The position numbers and the translations under genes were made by a program. From assembly GCA_947483345.1 (NCBI GenBank), contig CANKNL010000126.1, positions 1-8,439 on the forward strand: a DNA stretch of 8,439 nt. Reading direction: 5' to 3'. The notes under the pieces are model-generated. The model did not search any database, had not been told where the DNA came from, and saw only the letters and a list, made by a program, of their open reading frames with translations. Positions 1 to 5,778 of the stretch are shown here, piece by piece. The stretch comes from Chitinophagaceae bacterium (GTDB lineage Bacteria > Bacteroidota > Bacteroidia > Chitinophagales > Chitinophagaceae). Position 1 is the stretch's first letter, and each line of letters begins with the position of its first letter.

Positions 1-366
1 TTCATATAAAAGCGCTGTGTTATTTTCCTGTTGCAATTGCAACAGTTCTTCAAAATGTTCGGCTATCATTTTTTTATTGGCACTGACTACTGATTTGCCT
101 TTTTGCAAAGCTGTTTTTACAATTTCAAAAGCAGCATCTGCATCATCAATCAGTTCCACGACTACATTAATGCTTTCATCATTAAGTATCAGAGATGCAT
201 CTGTTGTAAAGTTTTCAGCAGCAATGCTTCTTTTTTTATCTGCATTTTTAATGACAATTTTTTTTATAGATGCCTGCAGGGTGGGAGTGGTATGCAGTAC
301 ATCATACAGGCCTTTGCCTACTACACCAAAGCCAAAGAGACCGATATGGAGTTGTTTGTTTGACAT
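1..366 (-). CDS. hom: Homoserine dehydrogenase, N-terminal part (cut by window edge)
   Basis: This is the first 122 codons of an NAD(P)-dependent homoserine dehydrogenase, which reduces aspartate semialdehyde to homoserine, the precursor of methionine and threonine; it is cytoplasmic. The start MSNKQLHIGLFGFGVVGKGL carries the Rossmann dinucleotide loop GFGVVG at about residues 12-17. The family signature SANKK follows at 95-99, and VVELI (about 69-73) corresponds to the usual VVELIGG, here continuing as DD. The substrate-binding domain lies beyond the window. No aspartokinase domain precedes the start, so it is not the C-terminal half of a ThrA fusion. The ATG at 364-366 gives the expected family start. 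The gene lies 174 bp after the PLP enzyme on the same strand, so it probably shares the SAM-riboswitch transcript, although a separate promoter in the gap cannot be excluded. Family assignment is confident; a methionine-specific role is inferred. Confidence 0.9.
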   Translation of the reverse strand, partial: MSNKQLHIGLFGFGVVGKGLYDVLHTTPTLQASIKKIVIKNADKKRSIAAENFTTDASLILNDESINVVVELIDDADAAFEIVKTALQKGKSVVSANKKMIAEHFEELLQLQQENNTALLYE

Positions 367-376
367 GATTTATTGG

Positions 377-403
377 CCCCCTCTATCTCCCCCGATGGGG
401 GAG
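377..403. repeat. GC-rich hairpin, possible REP-like intergenic repeat
   Basis: A perfect 7-bp inverted repeat, CTCCCCC-GAT-GGGGGAG (387-403), is preceded by a second C5 block at 377-381. It stands out sharply in AT-rich surroundings. In the minus-strand mRNA it would form a hairpin about 20 nt before the hom start codon, and the second block (GGGGG in the RNA) could pair alternatively with the CCCCC arm. No U-tract follows, so it is not a typical intrinsic terminator. Short C/G-block palindromes of this kind are often dispersed between genes in Bacteroidota genomes, as I recall; copy number cannot be judged from this window. Confidence 0.5.
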
Positions 404-540
404 GAAATAGCGAAGATTGTGTTTTATTTTTTTGCTTAGATAAAAGTTCAATAAAGTTTTAAAAGTACAAGCGTGATTTGGTTGTTCTTTTTTACTTAAA
501 AAGTAAAACAGTACAAACAGCTGTTGCTCATGCAGATCGG

Positions 541-1722
541 CTATGCACTGATGCTTGGCTCAAAATATTTCTTTTCAATTTTGAGTTTAGAAAATGCCTG
601 TTCCAGATCGGCTATAAGATCTTCAACATCTTCCAGTCCAACACTTAAGCGTATCAGGCTATCGGCAACACCAGCAGCCCGGCGCTTTTCAGCAGGAATA
701 CTTTTGTGCGTCATTTGTGCAGGATGGCAAAGCAGGCTTTTTACTCCGCCCAAACTTTCGGCCAGTTTAAAATAATTGGTGTTGGTTACAAATGCAGTAG
801 CTTCTTCTTCTGTATCATTTTTTAAAGTGAATGAAACAATCCCGCCAAAACCCTTGCTTTGTTTTTTTGCTATGTCGTGATTAAGATGTGTTTTTAATCC
901 CGGATAAAAAACTTTATCAACGGCAGGATTGGTTTCTAAATATTCTGCCACTGCCTGGGCATTTCGGCTATGCTGTTGCACACGCAGATGTAATGTTTCA
1001 ATGCCACGGATAACCAGCCAGCTATCAAAAGGAGCAAGGATGGCACCACTTGCATTTTGTATAAATTTAATTTTTTCGCCCAGTTCTTTTTCTTTGGCAA
1101 CTACCAGTCCGGCGATTAAATCACTATGGCCGCCCAGGTATTTTGTGGCGCTATGAATTACAAGATCAGCTCCCAGCGTGAGAGGCTGTTGTAAGGCTGG
1201 CGATGCAAAAGTATTATCCACGCAAAGTAAACACCCATGGGCCTTTGCAGCCTGTGCAATGGCCCGTATATCGCTTACTTTTAAAGTTGGATTGGTTGGT
1301 GTTTCCAGCCAGATTAGTTTTGTATTTGGCGTAAGTGCATTAAAAACATTGGCCGCATCTGTTGTATCAACATAGTTTACGGTGATGCCGAATTTTTCGT
1401 AAATATGTGTGAAGAGACGGAATGCGCCGCCATAAATATCATCTACTGCTAAAATTTCATCACCGCTTTTTAGCAATTTAACAACAGCATCAATGGCTGC
1501 AAGTCCGCTGCCAAAAGCTACACCAACTTCACCTTTTTCTAATTGGGCAATAATGTTTTCCAGTGTGCCTCTTGTGGGATTATTGCTGCGGGCATAATCG
1601 TATCCTTTGTTAACGCCAGGGGCATCCTGCACATAGGTACTGGTTTGGTAAATAGGTACACTGAGGGCACCTGTTAATGGGTCTACTGGGATGCTGTGGA
1701 TCAGTTCTGTAGCGTTGCTCAT
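541..1722 (-). CDS. Cystathionine gamma-synthase/lyase-type PLP enzyme (Cys/Met metabolism)
   Basis: This 393-residue cytoplasmic enzyme belongs to the Cys/Met-metabolism PLP family (fold type I). Visible motifs are YARSNNPTR (43-51) for phosphate binding from the neighbouring subunit, DDIYGG (94-99) with the tyrosine that stacks on PLP, ETPTNP (140-145), VDN (168-170) with the aspartate that contacts the pyridine nitrogen, SATKYLGGHSD (191-201) with the Schiff-base lysine K194, and SLGGVKSLLCHPAQMTH (323-339). Length is normal. The family includes cystathionine gamma-synthase, cystathionine gamma-lyase, O-acetylhomoserine sulfhydrylase and methionine gamma-lyase, which sequence alone separates poorly. 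The SAM riboswitch upstream and homoserine dehydrogenase downstream favour a biosynthetic role: joining activated homoserine to cysteine (MetB) or sulfide (MetZ/MetY-like). The ATG at 1720-1722 follows an A-rich stretch without a Shine-Dalgarno site, as is usual in Bacteroidota. The family is certain; the exact reaction is not. Confidence 0.93.
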   Translation of the reverse strand: MSNATELIHSIPVDPLTGALSVPIYQTSTYVQDAPGVNKGYDYARSNNPTRGTLENIIAQLEKGEVGVAFGSGLAAIDAVVKLLKSGDEILAVDDIYGGAFRLFTHIYEKFGITVNYVDTTDAANVFNALTPNTKLIWLETPTNPTLKVSDIRAIAQAAKAHGCLLCVDNTFASPALQQPLTLGADLVIHSATKYLGGHSDLIAGLVVAKEKELGEKIKFIQNASGAILAPFDSWLVIRGIETLHLRVQQHSRNAQAVAEYLETNPAVDKVFYPGLKTHLNHDIAKKQSKGFGGIVSFTLKNDTEEEATAFVTNTNYFKLAESLGGVKSLLCHPAQMTHKSIPAEKRRAAGVADSLIRLSVGLEDVEDLIADLEQAFSKLKIEKKYFEPSISA

Positions 1723-1754
1723 GGTTCTTGTTTTTAGTTTTTAATTAAATGCTG

Positions 1755-1773
1755 TTAAACAGGTTCTGTTTAA
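1755..1773 (-). repeat. Perfect inverted repeat in the leader, between terminator and start codon
   Basis: TTAAACAG-GTT-CTGTTTAA is a perfect 8-bp palindrome with a 3-nt spacer. It lies in the 5' leader of the PLP enzyme, downstream of the riboswitch terminator and about 32 nt before the start codon. It could be an RNA hairpin present only in read-through transcripts, or a DNA operator for a dimeric repressor. There is no U-tract after it. Its function is unknown. Confidence 0.4.
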
Positions 1774-1796
1774 TCACTTAACAAGAGAGCAACCTT

Positions 1797-1827
1797 ACCG
1801 GGGGAGCATAAAAAAAGCTCATCCGGT
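1797..1827 (-). other. Alternative hairpin overlapping the terminator 3' arm
   Basis: In the minus-strand RNA, ACCGGAUGAGC (1827-1817) can pair with GCUCCCCCGGU (1807-1797) through 5 + 4 bp around a 2x2 internal loop. The apical loop then contains the U-tract of the terminator. It can form only after polymerase has passed the terminator, and it would trap the terminator's 3' arm. It might therefore stabilise the read-through state or protect the 5' end of the mRNA. This is inferred from pairing by eye. Confidence 0.3.
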
Positions 1828-1843
1828 AAATCAGATGAGCTTT
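1810..1843 (-). terminator. Intrinsic terminator of the SAM riboswitch
   Basis: In the minus-strand RNA, AAAGCUCAUC (1843-1834) pairs perfectly with GAUGAGCUUU (1823-1814) over 10 bp. A 10-nt loop separates the arms, and a run of seven U (1816-1810) includes the last stem bases. It lies about 37 nt after the aptamer and before the coding region, which is the expected position for a SAM-dependent attenuator: SAM bound means the hairpin forms and transcription stops. Confidence 0.88.
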
Positions 1844-1884
1844 AAATATGTTGAAGTATTTTTTGAAGCTTTGAATCTGACTTA
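1827..1884 (-). promoter_or_regulatory. Antiterminator pairing of the SAM riboswitch
   Basis: UAAGUCAGAU (1884-1875), which includes part of the 3' strand of aptamer stem P1, can pair with AUCUGAUUUA (1836-1827) over 10 bp including one G-U. AGCUU (1870-1866) pairs with AAGCU (1842-1838) over a further 5 bp, across a small internal loop. This structure uses both the P1 strand and the 5' arm of the terminator, so it excludes both. It is the SAM-free ON state. The pairing was worked out by hand. Confidence 0.7.
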
Positions 1885-1990
1885 TCTGTCCAGTTTTAAA
1901 CTGGTTGGAATTGGCACCTTTTCCTGAATAAATTCGGGATAGGTTGTCAAGGTTTCATCGGGCCATTACCCTCTACCTTTCTTGATAAGT
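1880..1990 (-). promoter_or_regulatory. SAM-I (S-box) riboswitch aptamer
   Basis: The minus strand carries the hallmark S-box sequence. P1 is ACUUAUC (1990-1984) pairing with GAUAAGU (1886-1880). Next come the kink-turn region AGAGGGUAAUGGCCCGAUGA, then GAAACC and the SAM-pocket segment GGUGCCAAUUCC. The P4 hairpin CCAGU-UUAAA-ACUGG occupies 1890-1904. All core elements are present in the right order and the length (111 nt) is typical. It is followed by antiterminator and terminator sequences, so it acts by transcription attenuation on the PLP enzyme and probably on homoserine dehydrogenase. SAM-III (SMK) and SAM-II architectures do not fit these motifs. Confidence 0.95.
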
Positions 1991-2008
1991 GATATTAAAG
2001 AACTGCTG

Positions 2009-2041
2009 CAAAGATATGGGGGGAAATTTCAAATCACCAAA
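2009..2041 (-). promoter_or_regulatory. Bacteroidota-type promoter for the riboswitch operon
   Basis: The -7 box TATCTTTG (2016-2009) matches TAnnTTTG exactly. A TTTG -33 box (2041-2038) lies 21 nt upstream of it. Transcription would start around 2000-2004, about 10-15 nt before riboswitch stem P1. An A/T-only tract (2042-2060) lies directly upstream and could act like an UP element. The placement relative to the aptamer supports the call. Confidence 0.72.
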
Positions 2042-2077
2042 TAAAAAATAAAAAAAAATTGTATAATTAAATTAAAA

Positions 2078-2092
2078 CCTTTGTGGTAAAGG
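2078..2092 (-). terminator. Weak hairpin after the SecA-tail-like gene
   Basis: On the minus strand CCTTT-ACCAC-AAAGG forms a 5-bp hairpin 16 nt after the stop codon. It is followed by TTTTAATTT and, further on, long T runs (2060-2042). The stem is short and AT-rich, so terminator activity is doubtful. Without it the gene could read into the riboswitch promoter region. Confidence 0.3.
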
Positions 2093-2108
2093 ATTGTAGG
2101 GGAATGAA

Positions 2109-2657
2109 TTATTTTACATTTTTAGCCATCCACTCAGCTTGTGAATTTGCTGATTGTTCAAAGCTTACCTGTTCTGCAATTTTTTCCTGTCCCTTTATGA
2201 TTGATTTGGTTACCATGTTATGTTCGATGACCTCCTCTTCTTTCATGCCCATCATTTTCATAATGGGAATTAGTTTATCACTGCCAAAATGTTTAAACAA
2301 GGGTTCGTCCAAAGCGCTGTAAACAATAATTTTATCAGCCCCCCAATTTTTAATAAGGTCCAGTTCCTTTGCGTGCAATGGGTAATGTTCAACAAATACC
2401 GGTGTTTTATTATCCAGCTTTCCGGTATGGAGGTAATGTGTTTCGGTGATACGGCTTTCATCCAGTTCCTGGAGTTTAAAAAAATCTTTAAACTTAACAG
2501 CCGTTTCAGTAAACCAGCAGATGAATAAATAGTCTGATTCTTTCTTAGCTAATTCAGCGCAGGCTTTCATTTTGGCAGATGTAGATATATAAGCTCTGTC
2601 AACAAAAACAGGGTTGCCTGCGTCTTCATTTTTAGTTCCAAATAAATTAAATAACAT
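2109..2657 (-). CDS. Stand-alone protein resembling the C-terminal part of the SecA motor
   Basis: This 182-residue protein has no signal peptide or membrane segment, so it is predicted cytoplasmic. Residues about 112-160 read VYSALDEPLFKHFGSDKLIP, then MKMMGMKEEEVIEHNMV and KSIIKGQEKI. From memory this follows the SecA segment after the last helicase motif (pattern ...L-EDDL-RLFGSDRI---M--LGM-EGEVI-H-M--SI--AQKKVE). Residues about 40-112 (YLFICWFTET, VFVEHYPLHAKELDLIKNWG) could be a worn-down RecA-like second nucleotide-binding domain, but the QLRGRAGRQGD-type motif is missing and there is no Walker A. It cannot be a working translocase; a regulatory, SecA-binding or quite different role is possible. 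It is transcribed away from uvrA from its own promoter and probably has a leader of only about 10 nt. The similarity was judged by eye, so treat it as a lead; otherwise the protein is uncharacterised. Confidence 0.6.
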   Translation of the reverse strand: MLFNLFGTKNEDAGNPVFVDRAYISTSAKMKACAELAKKESDYLFICWFTETAVKFKDFFKLQELDESRITETHYLHTGKLDNKTPVFVEHYPLHAKELDLIKNWGADKIIVYSALDEPLFKHFGSDKLIPIMKMMGMKEEEVIEHNMVTKSIIKGQEKIAEQVSFEQSANSQAEWMAKNVK

Positions 2658-2673
2658 ATGTAAAATTGAATAA

Positions 2674-2705
2674 CAAATTTACAGAACAAAATTCCCCTCA
2701 ACAAA
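2674..2705 (-). promoter_or_regulatory. Promoter for the SecA-tail-like gene
   Basis: TAAATTTG (2681-2674) is a perfect TAnnTTTG -7 box. TTTG (2705-2702) lies 20 nt upstream as the -33 box. Initiation near 2667 would leave a leader of roughly 10 nt before the ATG at 2657. This is the best-matching promoter in the window. Confidence 0.7.
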
Positions 2706-2724
2706 TCAACATTTATTTTGTTTG

Positions 2725-2732
2725 TATCTTTA
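2725..2732 (+). promoter_or_regulatory. Possible -7 box of the uvrA promoter
   Basis: TATCTTTA matches TAnnTTTG at all defined positions but the last and is followed 16 nt later by the uvrA ATG. No TTTG occurs at the usual -33 distance on this strand, so the promoter is weak or depends on another factor. I saw no recognisable SOS box in the 91-bp intergenic region. Confidence 0.4.
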
Positions 2733-2748
2733 GCGCAAGTACTACCAC

Positions 2749-5616
2749 ATGGCGAAACTAAAAAAGGGTTCTGTTGAAGATATCAGTGATAACAATTTTA
2801 TTGAAGTATTTGGTGCCCGGGAGCACAATCTCAAAAATATTGATATAAAAATTCCAAAAAATAAACTGGTAGTTTTTACCGGTGTAAGTGGAAGTGGAAA
2901 ATCTTCGCTTGCCTTTGATACCATTTATAACGAGGGGCAGCGGCGCTATATGGAAAGTTTCAGTGCTTATGCCCGTCAGTTTGTAGGCGATATGGAAAGG
3001 CCGGATGTAGATAAGATCACCGGTTTATCGCCGGTCATTTCCATCGAACAAAAAACAACCAACAAAAATCCCCGAAGTACAGTAGGCACCGTTACAGAAA
3101 TTTATGATTTTTTAAGATTACTGTATGCCAGAGTGGGAGAGGCTTACAGTTATAATACGGGAAAAAGGATGGTGAAGTTTAGTGAAGAAGAGATTGTGAG
3201 CAATATGTATGAAAAATTTGAAGGCCAAAAAATCAGTCTGCTGGCGCCATTGGTTAGAGGCCGAAAAGGGCATTACAGAGAACTGTTTGAAGACATTCGT
3301 AAAAAGGGATATTTAAAAGTAAGGGTAGATGGGGAAGTGATGGATCTTAAACCAAGAATGCAAATTGATCGTTATAAAATTCATGATATAGAAGTTGTAG
3401 TAGACCGATTGGCCGTAACAGATGATATGCGATTCAGGTTGAGTCAGAGTGTTCAAAAAACATTACTGTTGGGTAAAGACCTGATGTTTCTTTTAATTCA
3501 GGATACTGAAAAAGTGATACAATACAGTAAACTGTTGATGTGTGATGAAACGGGTATCAGTTATGAAGAACCTTCACCCAATGCATTTTCATTTAACTCG
3601 CCTTATGGGGCATGCCCCACCTGTAAAGGCCTTGGCAACGTTTATACCATCGAAATGGAAACGGTGTTACCCGATACCTCTATAAGTGTTGCAGATGGCG
3701 GGATTGTTCCTTTGGGTGAAGAGAGAGATGCCAGCGTTTTTCAGCAGGTGGTTACTTTTGCTAAAAAGCATAAGATCAATTTAAACAAGCCCATTAAGGA
3801 TTTGCCAACAGCACAACTCGATTTACTATTATATGGGGATCAAAACAGCAATCCTGATCTGGAAATGGATTTGAGTGATGATGCCATTCCTGAAGTTTTT
3901 ACCGGAAGCTATGAAGGTATCATACCGATGCTAAAGCGCTGGTTCAGTTCTTCTCATAGTTCTGACATGCTGCGGAGTTGGGTTGAAAAATTTATGGAAC
4001 TGGCAGCATGTGGTTCCTGTAAGGGAACAAGATTAAAAAAGGAAAGTTGCTGGTTTAAAATTGATAATAGAAATATTGCTGAGCTGTGTCATTTAAATTT
4101 AGATAATCTGGCCGCCTGGTTTGATGGCATTGAATTGCGGTTGAGTGATAAGCAAAATGCCATTGCCAAAGATGTTTTAAAAGAAATAAGAGAACGGCTT
4201 CAATTTTTATTGGATGTGGGGCTGACCTACCTTTCTCTAAACCGCCCCTCTAAAAGCCTTAGTGGTGGTGAGTCGCAGCGAATCAGGCTGGCCACTCAAA
4301 TTGGCTCACAGCTACAAGGGATTACTTATATTTTAGACGAACCAAGTATAGGGTTGCACCAACGGGATAACCAGCGCCTGATTGCGGCATTGCAAAATTT
4401 AAGAGATATCGGTAACAGTGTTTTAGTCGTAGAACATGATAAGGATATTATGCTGGCAGCAGATTACTTGGTTGATATTGGACCGAAAGCCGGGAAACAC
4501 GGGGGCGAAATCGTTGCGATGGGAACACCCCAAACCATTTTAAATTCCAACTCCGAAACGGCCCAATATTTATTGGGCACCAAAAGCATTGCAGTACCAA
4601 AGGAAAGAAGAACAGGTAATGGAAAGTTTATTGAGTTAAAAGGTGCTACAGGGAATAATTTACGAGACGTTAGTATTAAATTTCCATTGGGGAAATTAAT
4701 ATTGGTAACCGGTGTTAGCGGCAGTGGTAAATCTACTTTGATCAATGAAACGCTGTATCCGTTGATGAGTAAATTCTGTTATAATTCCAAAGCCAATCCT
4801 TTGGCCTATGAATCTATAAAAGGGTTGGAGCAAATTGATAAAGTTATTGAGATAGACCAGAGTCCCATTGGCAGAACACCCCGGTCTAATCCGGCAACTT
4901 ACTGCGGATTTTTTACAGATATCAGAACCTTATTTGCCTTAGTGCCCGAATCAAAAATAAGAGGTTATAAGGCTGGCCGTTTTTCTTTCAATGTCAAAAG
5001 CGGCAGATGCGATGTTTGCGAAGGCGGCGGCATGCGTGTTATTGAAATGAATTTTTTACCCGATGTGCATGTGCATTGCGAAAAATGTAATGGCAGGCGA
5101 TATAACAGAGAAACGCTGGAGATCCGGTATAAAGGGAAATCGATCAGTGATGTGCTGGATATGACGGTAGATGAAGCCGTGGAATTTTTTCAGGCTGTGC
5201 CATACATCTATCGAAAAGTAAAAGTATTGCAGGATGTTGGCCTGGGGTATATCACACTTGGACAAAGTGCTGTAACCTTAAGTGGTGGCGAAGCACAGCG
5301 GGTTAAACTGTCGACCGAGTTAGGTAAAAAAGATACCGGGAAAACATTTTATATTTTGGATGAGCCTACTACCGGGCTTCATTTTCAGGATATTCAGCAT
5401 TTGCTGGAAGTGATTAATAAATTGGTCGACAGAGGTAATACCGTATTGATTATTGAACATAATATGGATGTGATAAAAGTAGCGGACCATATTATAGATA
5501 TTGGCCCAGAAGGTGGCGACGGTGGAGGGCTGGTTTTATTTGAAGGTGTACCTGAGGAGTTGATAAAAGTACAGACAAGCTTTACAGGAAAATATTTACA
5601 GGCAGAATTACAATAA
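2749..5616 (+). CDS. uvrA: UvrA, excinuclease ABC subunit A
   Basis: This 955-residue DNA-damage sensor of nucleotide excision repair dimerises, scans DNA with UvrB and loads UvrB at lesions. It contains two ABC ATPase modules. Module I has Walker A GVSGSGKS (45-52), and its signature LSGGESQ (504-510) and Walker B YILDEPSIGLHQRD lie far away because the UvrB-binding and insertion domains interrupt it. Module II has Walker A GVSGSGKS (655-662), the zinc module CDVC (754-757) ... CEKC (777-780), signature LSGGEAQ (844-850) and Walker B YILDEPTTGLHFQD. Another CxxC pair (CPTC, 289-292) belongs to the first zinc module, whose other half reads CDET (265-268) instead of CxxC; a CGSC lies at 421-424. 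Length is close to the usual ~940. It stands alone, divergent from the SecA-tail-like gene. Many Bacteroidota carry more than one UvrA, so this copy could be a paralogue. Confidence 0.97.
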   Translation: MAKLKKGSVEDISDNNFIEVFGAREHNLKNIDIKIPKNKLVVFTGVSGSGKSSLAFDTIYNEGQRRYMESFSAYARQFVGDMERPDVDKITGLSPVISIEQKTTNKNPRSTVGTVTEIYDFLRLLYARVGEAYSYNTGKRMVKFSEEEIVSNMYEKFEGQKISLLAPLVRGRKGHYRELFEDIRKKGYLKVRVDGEVMDLKPRMQIDRYKIHDIEVVVDRLAVTDDMRFRLSQSVQKTLLLGKDLMFLLIQDTEKVIQYSKLLMCDETGISYEEPSPNAFSFNSPYGACPTCKGLGNVYTIEMETVLPDTSISVADGGIVPLGEERDASVFQQVVTFAKKHKINLNKPIKDLPTAQLDLLLYGDQNSNPDLEMDLSDDAIPEVFTGSYEGIIPMLKRWFSSSHSSDMLRSWVEKFMELAACGSCKGTRLKKESCWFKIDNRNIAELCHLNLDNLAAWFDGIELRLSDKQNAIAKDVLKEIRERLQFLLDVGLTYLSLNRPSKSLSGGESQRIRLATQIGSQLQGITYILDEPSIGLHQRDNQRLIAALQNLRDIGNSVLVVEHDKDIMLAADYLVDIGPKAGKHGGEIVAMGTPQTILNSNSETAQYLLGTKSIAVPKERRTGNGKFIELKGATGNNLRDVSIKFPLGKLILVTGVSGSGKSTLINETLYPLMSKFCYNSKANPLAYESIKGLEQIDKVIEIDQSPIGRTPRSNPATYCGFFTDIRTLFALVPESKIRGYKAGRFSFNVKSGRCDVCEGGGMRVIEMNFLPDVHVHCEKCNGRRYNRETLEIRYKGKSISDVLDMTVDEAVEFFQAVPYIYRKVKVLQDVGLGYITLGQSAVTLSGGEAQRVKLSTELGKKDTGKTFYILDEPTTGLHFQDIQHLLEVINKLVDRGNTVLIIEHNMDVIKVADHIIDIGPEGGDGGGLVLFEGVPEELIKVQTSFTGKYLQAELQ

Positions 5617-5644
5617 AAAAATCCATGTTTGTAAACATGGATTT
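5614..5644. terminator. Hairpin terminator between convergent transcripts
   Basis: AAATCCATGTTT (5619-5630) and AAACATGGATTT (5633-5644) form a perfect 12-bp inverted repeat with a 2-nt spacer, which in practice is a 10-bp stem with a 6-nt loop. It begins 2 nt after the uvrA stop. Read on the minus strand the stem is followed by an unbroken T run (5620-5614 on the plus strand is A7), which is a strong terminator for the transcripts arriving from the right. Read on the plus strand only TTT follows, so termination of uvrA may be partial. Confidence 0.85.
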
Positions 5645-5649
5645 AAAAA

Positions 5650-5776
5650 TTTAAAAGTGTAAAGGATGTCAACGAAATTTAAAAATTGTGGTTTCAGGGG
5701 TTAGCTTAAATATGAAAATACTCATAGCCATCTCCTTGGGGGTAAAACTTCTGTTGTATCACTAAACACTTTTAAA
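5650..5776. other. Candidate structured RNA element bounded by an 11-bp inverted repeat
   Basis: TTTAAAAGTGT (5650-5660) and ACACTTTTAAA (5766-5776) are perfect inverse complements enclosing 105 bp with no convincing gene. Inside them, GATG-T-CAAC (5665-5673) can pair with GTTGTATC (5753-5760) with one bulge. CAGGGG (about 5695-5700) can pair with the TCCTTG region (5732-5737) using G-U pairs. TATGA (5711-5715) can pair with TCATA (5722-5726). These nested pairings fit best in the plus-strand RNA, as a uvrA 3' UTR or a separate small RNA. In the minus-strand reading, the segment sits just before the strong terminator. No known RNA family was recognised, and the AT-rich outer stem could be chance. 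Confidence 0.35.
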
Positions 5777-5778
5777 AT

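Noticed and set aside
17..439. 140-codon open frame on the plus strand
   Set aside because: It is antisense to homoserine dehydrogenase, whose Rossmann motif is clear, and its serine/cysteine-rich translation resembles no protein.
496..514. AT hairpin TTTTACTT-TTT-AAGTAAAA after the PLP enzyme gene, as a terminator
   Set aside because: The stem is entirely weak pairs apart from one G-C and no T run follows it on the minus strand, so read-through into hom is more likely.
516..525. Palindrome AACAGCTGTT downstream of the PLP enzyme
   Set aside because: A 10-bp self-complementary word in a short gap has no supporting context and was taken as chance.
1797..1809. Minute reading frame ATG-CTC-CCC-CGG-TAA just after the terminator U-tract
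   Set aside because: A four-codon frame without a ribosome site is better explained as part of the alternative hairpin.
5669..5731. 20-codon minus-strand frame (MAMSIFIFKLTPETTIFKFR) with AAGGAG before the second Met
   Set aside because: Bacteroidota seldom rely on Shine-Dalgarno sites, the peptide has no recognisable feature, and a frame this short is expected by chance; it also lies within the candidate structured element.
5712..5765. 17-codon plus-strand hydrophobic frame MKILIAISLGVKLLLYH
   Set aside because: It resembles a type I toxin only superficially. It is too short to distinguish from chance and overlaps the candidate RNA element.
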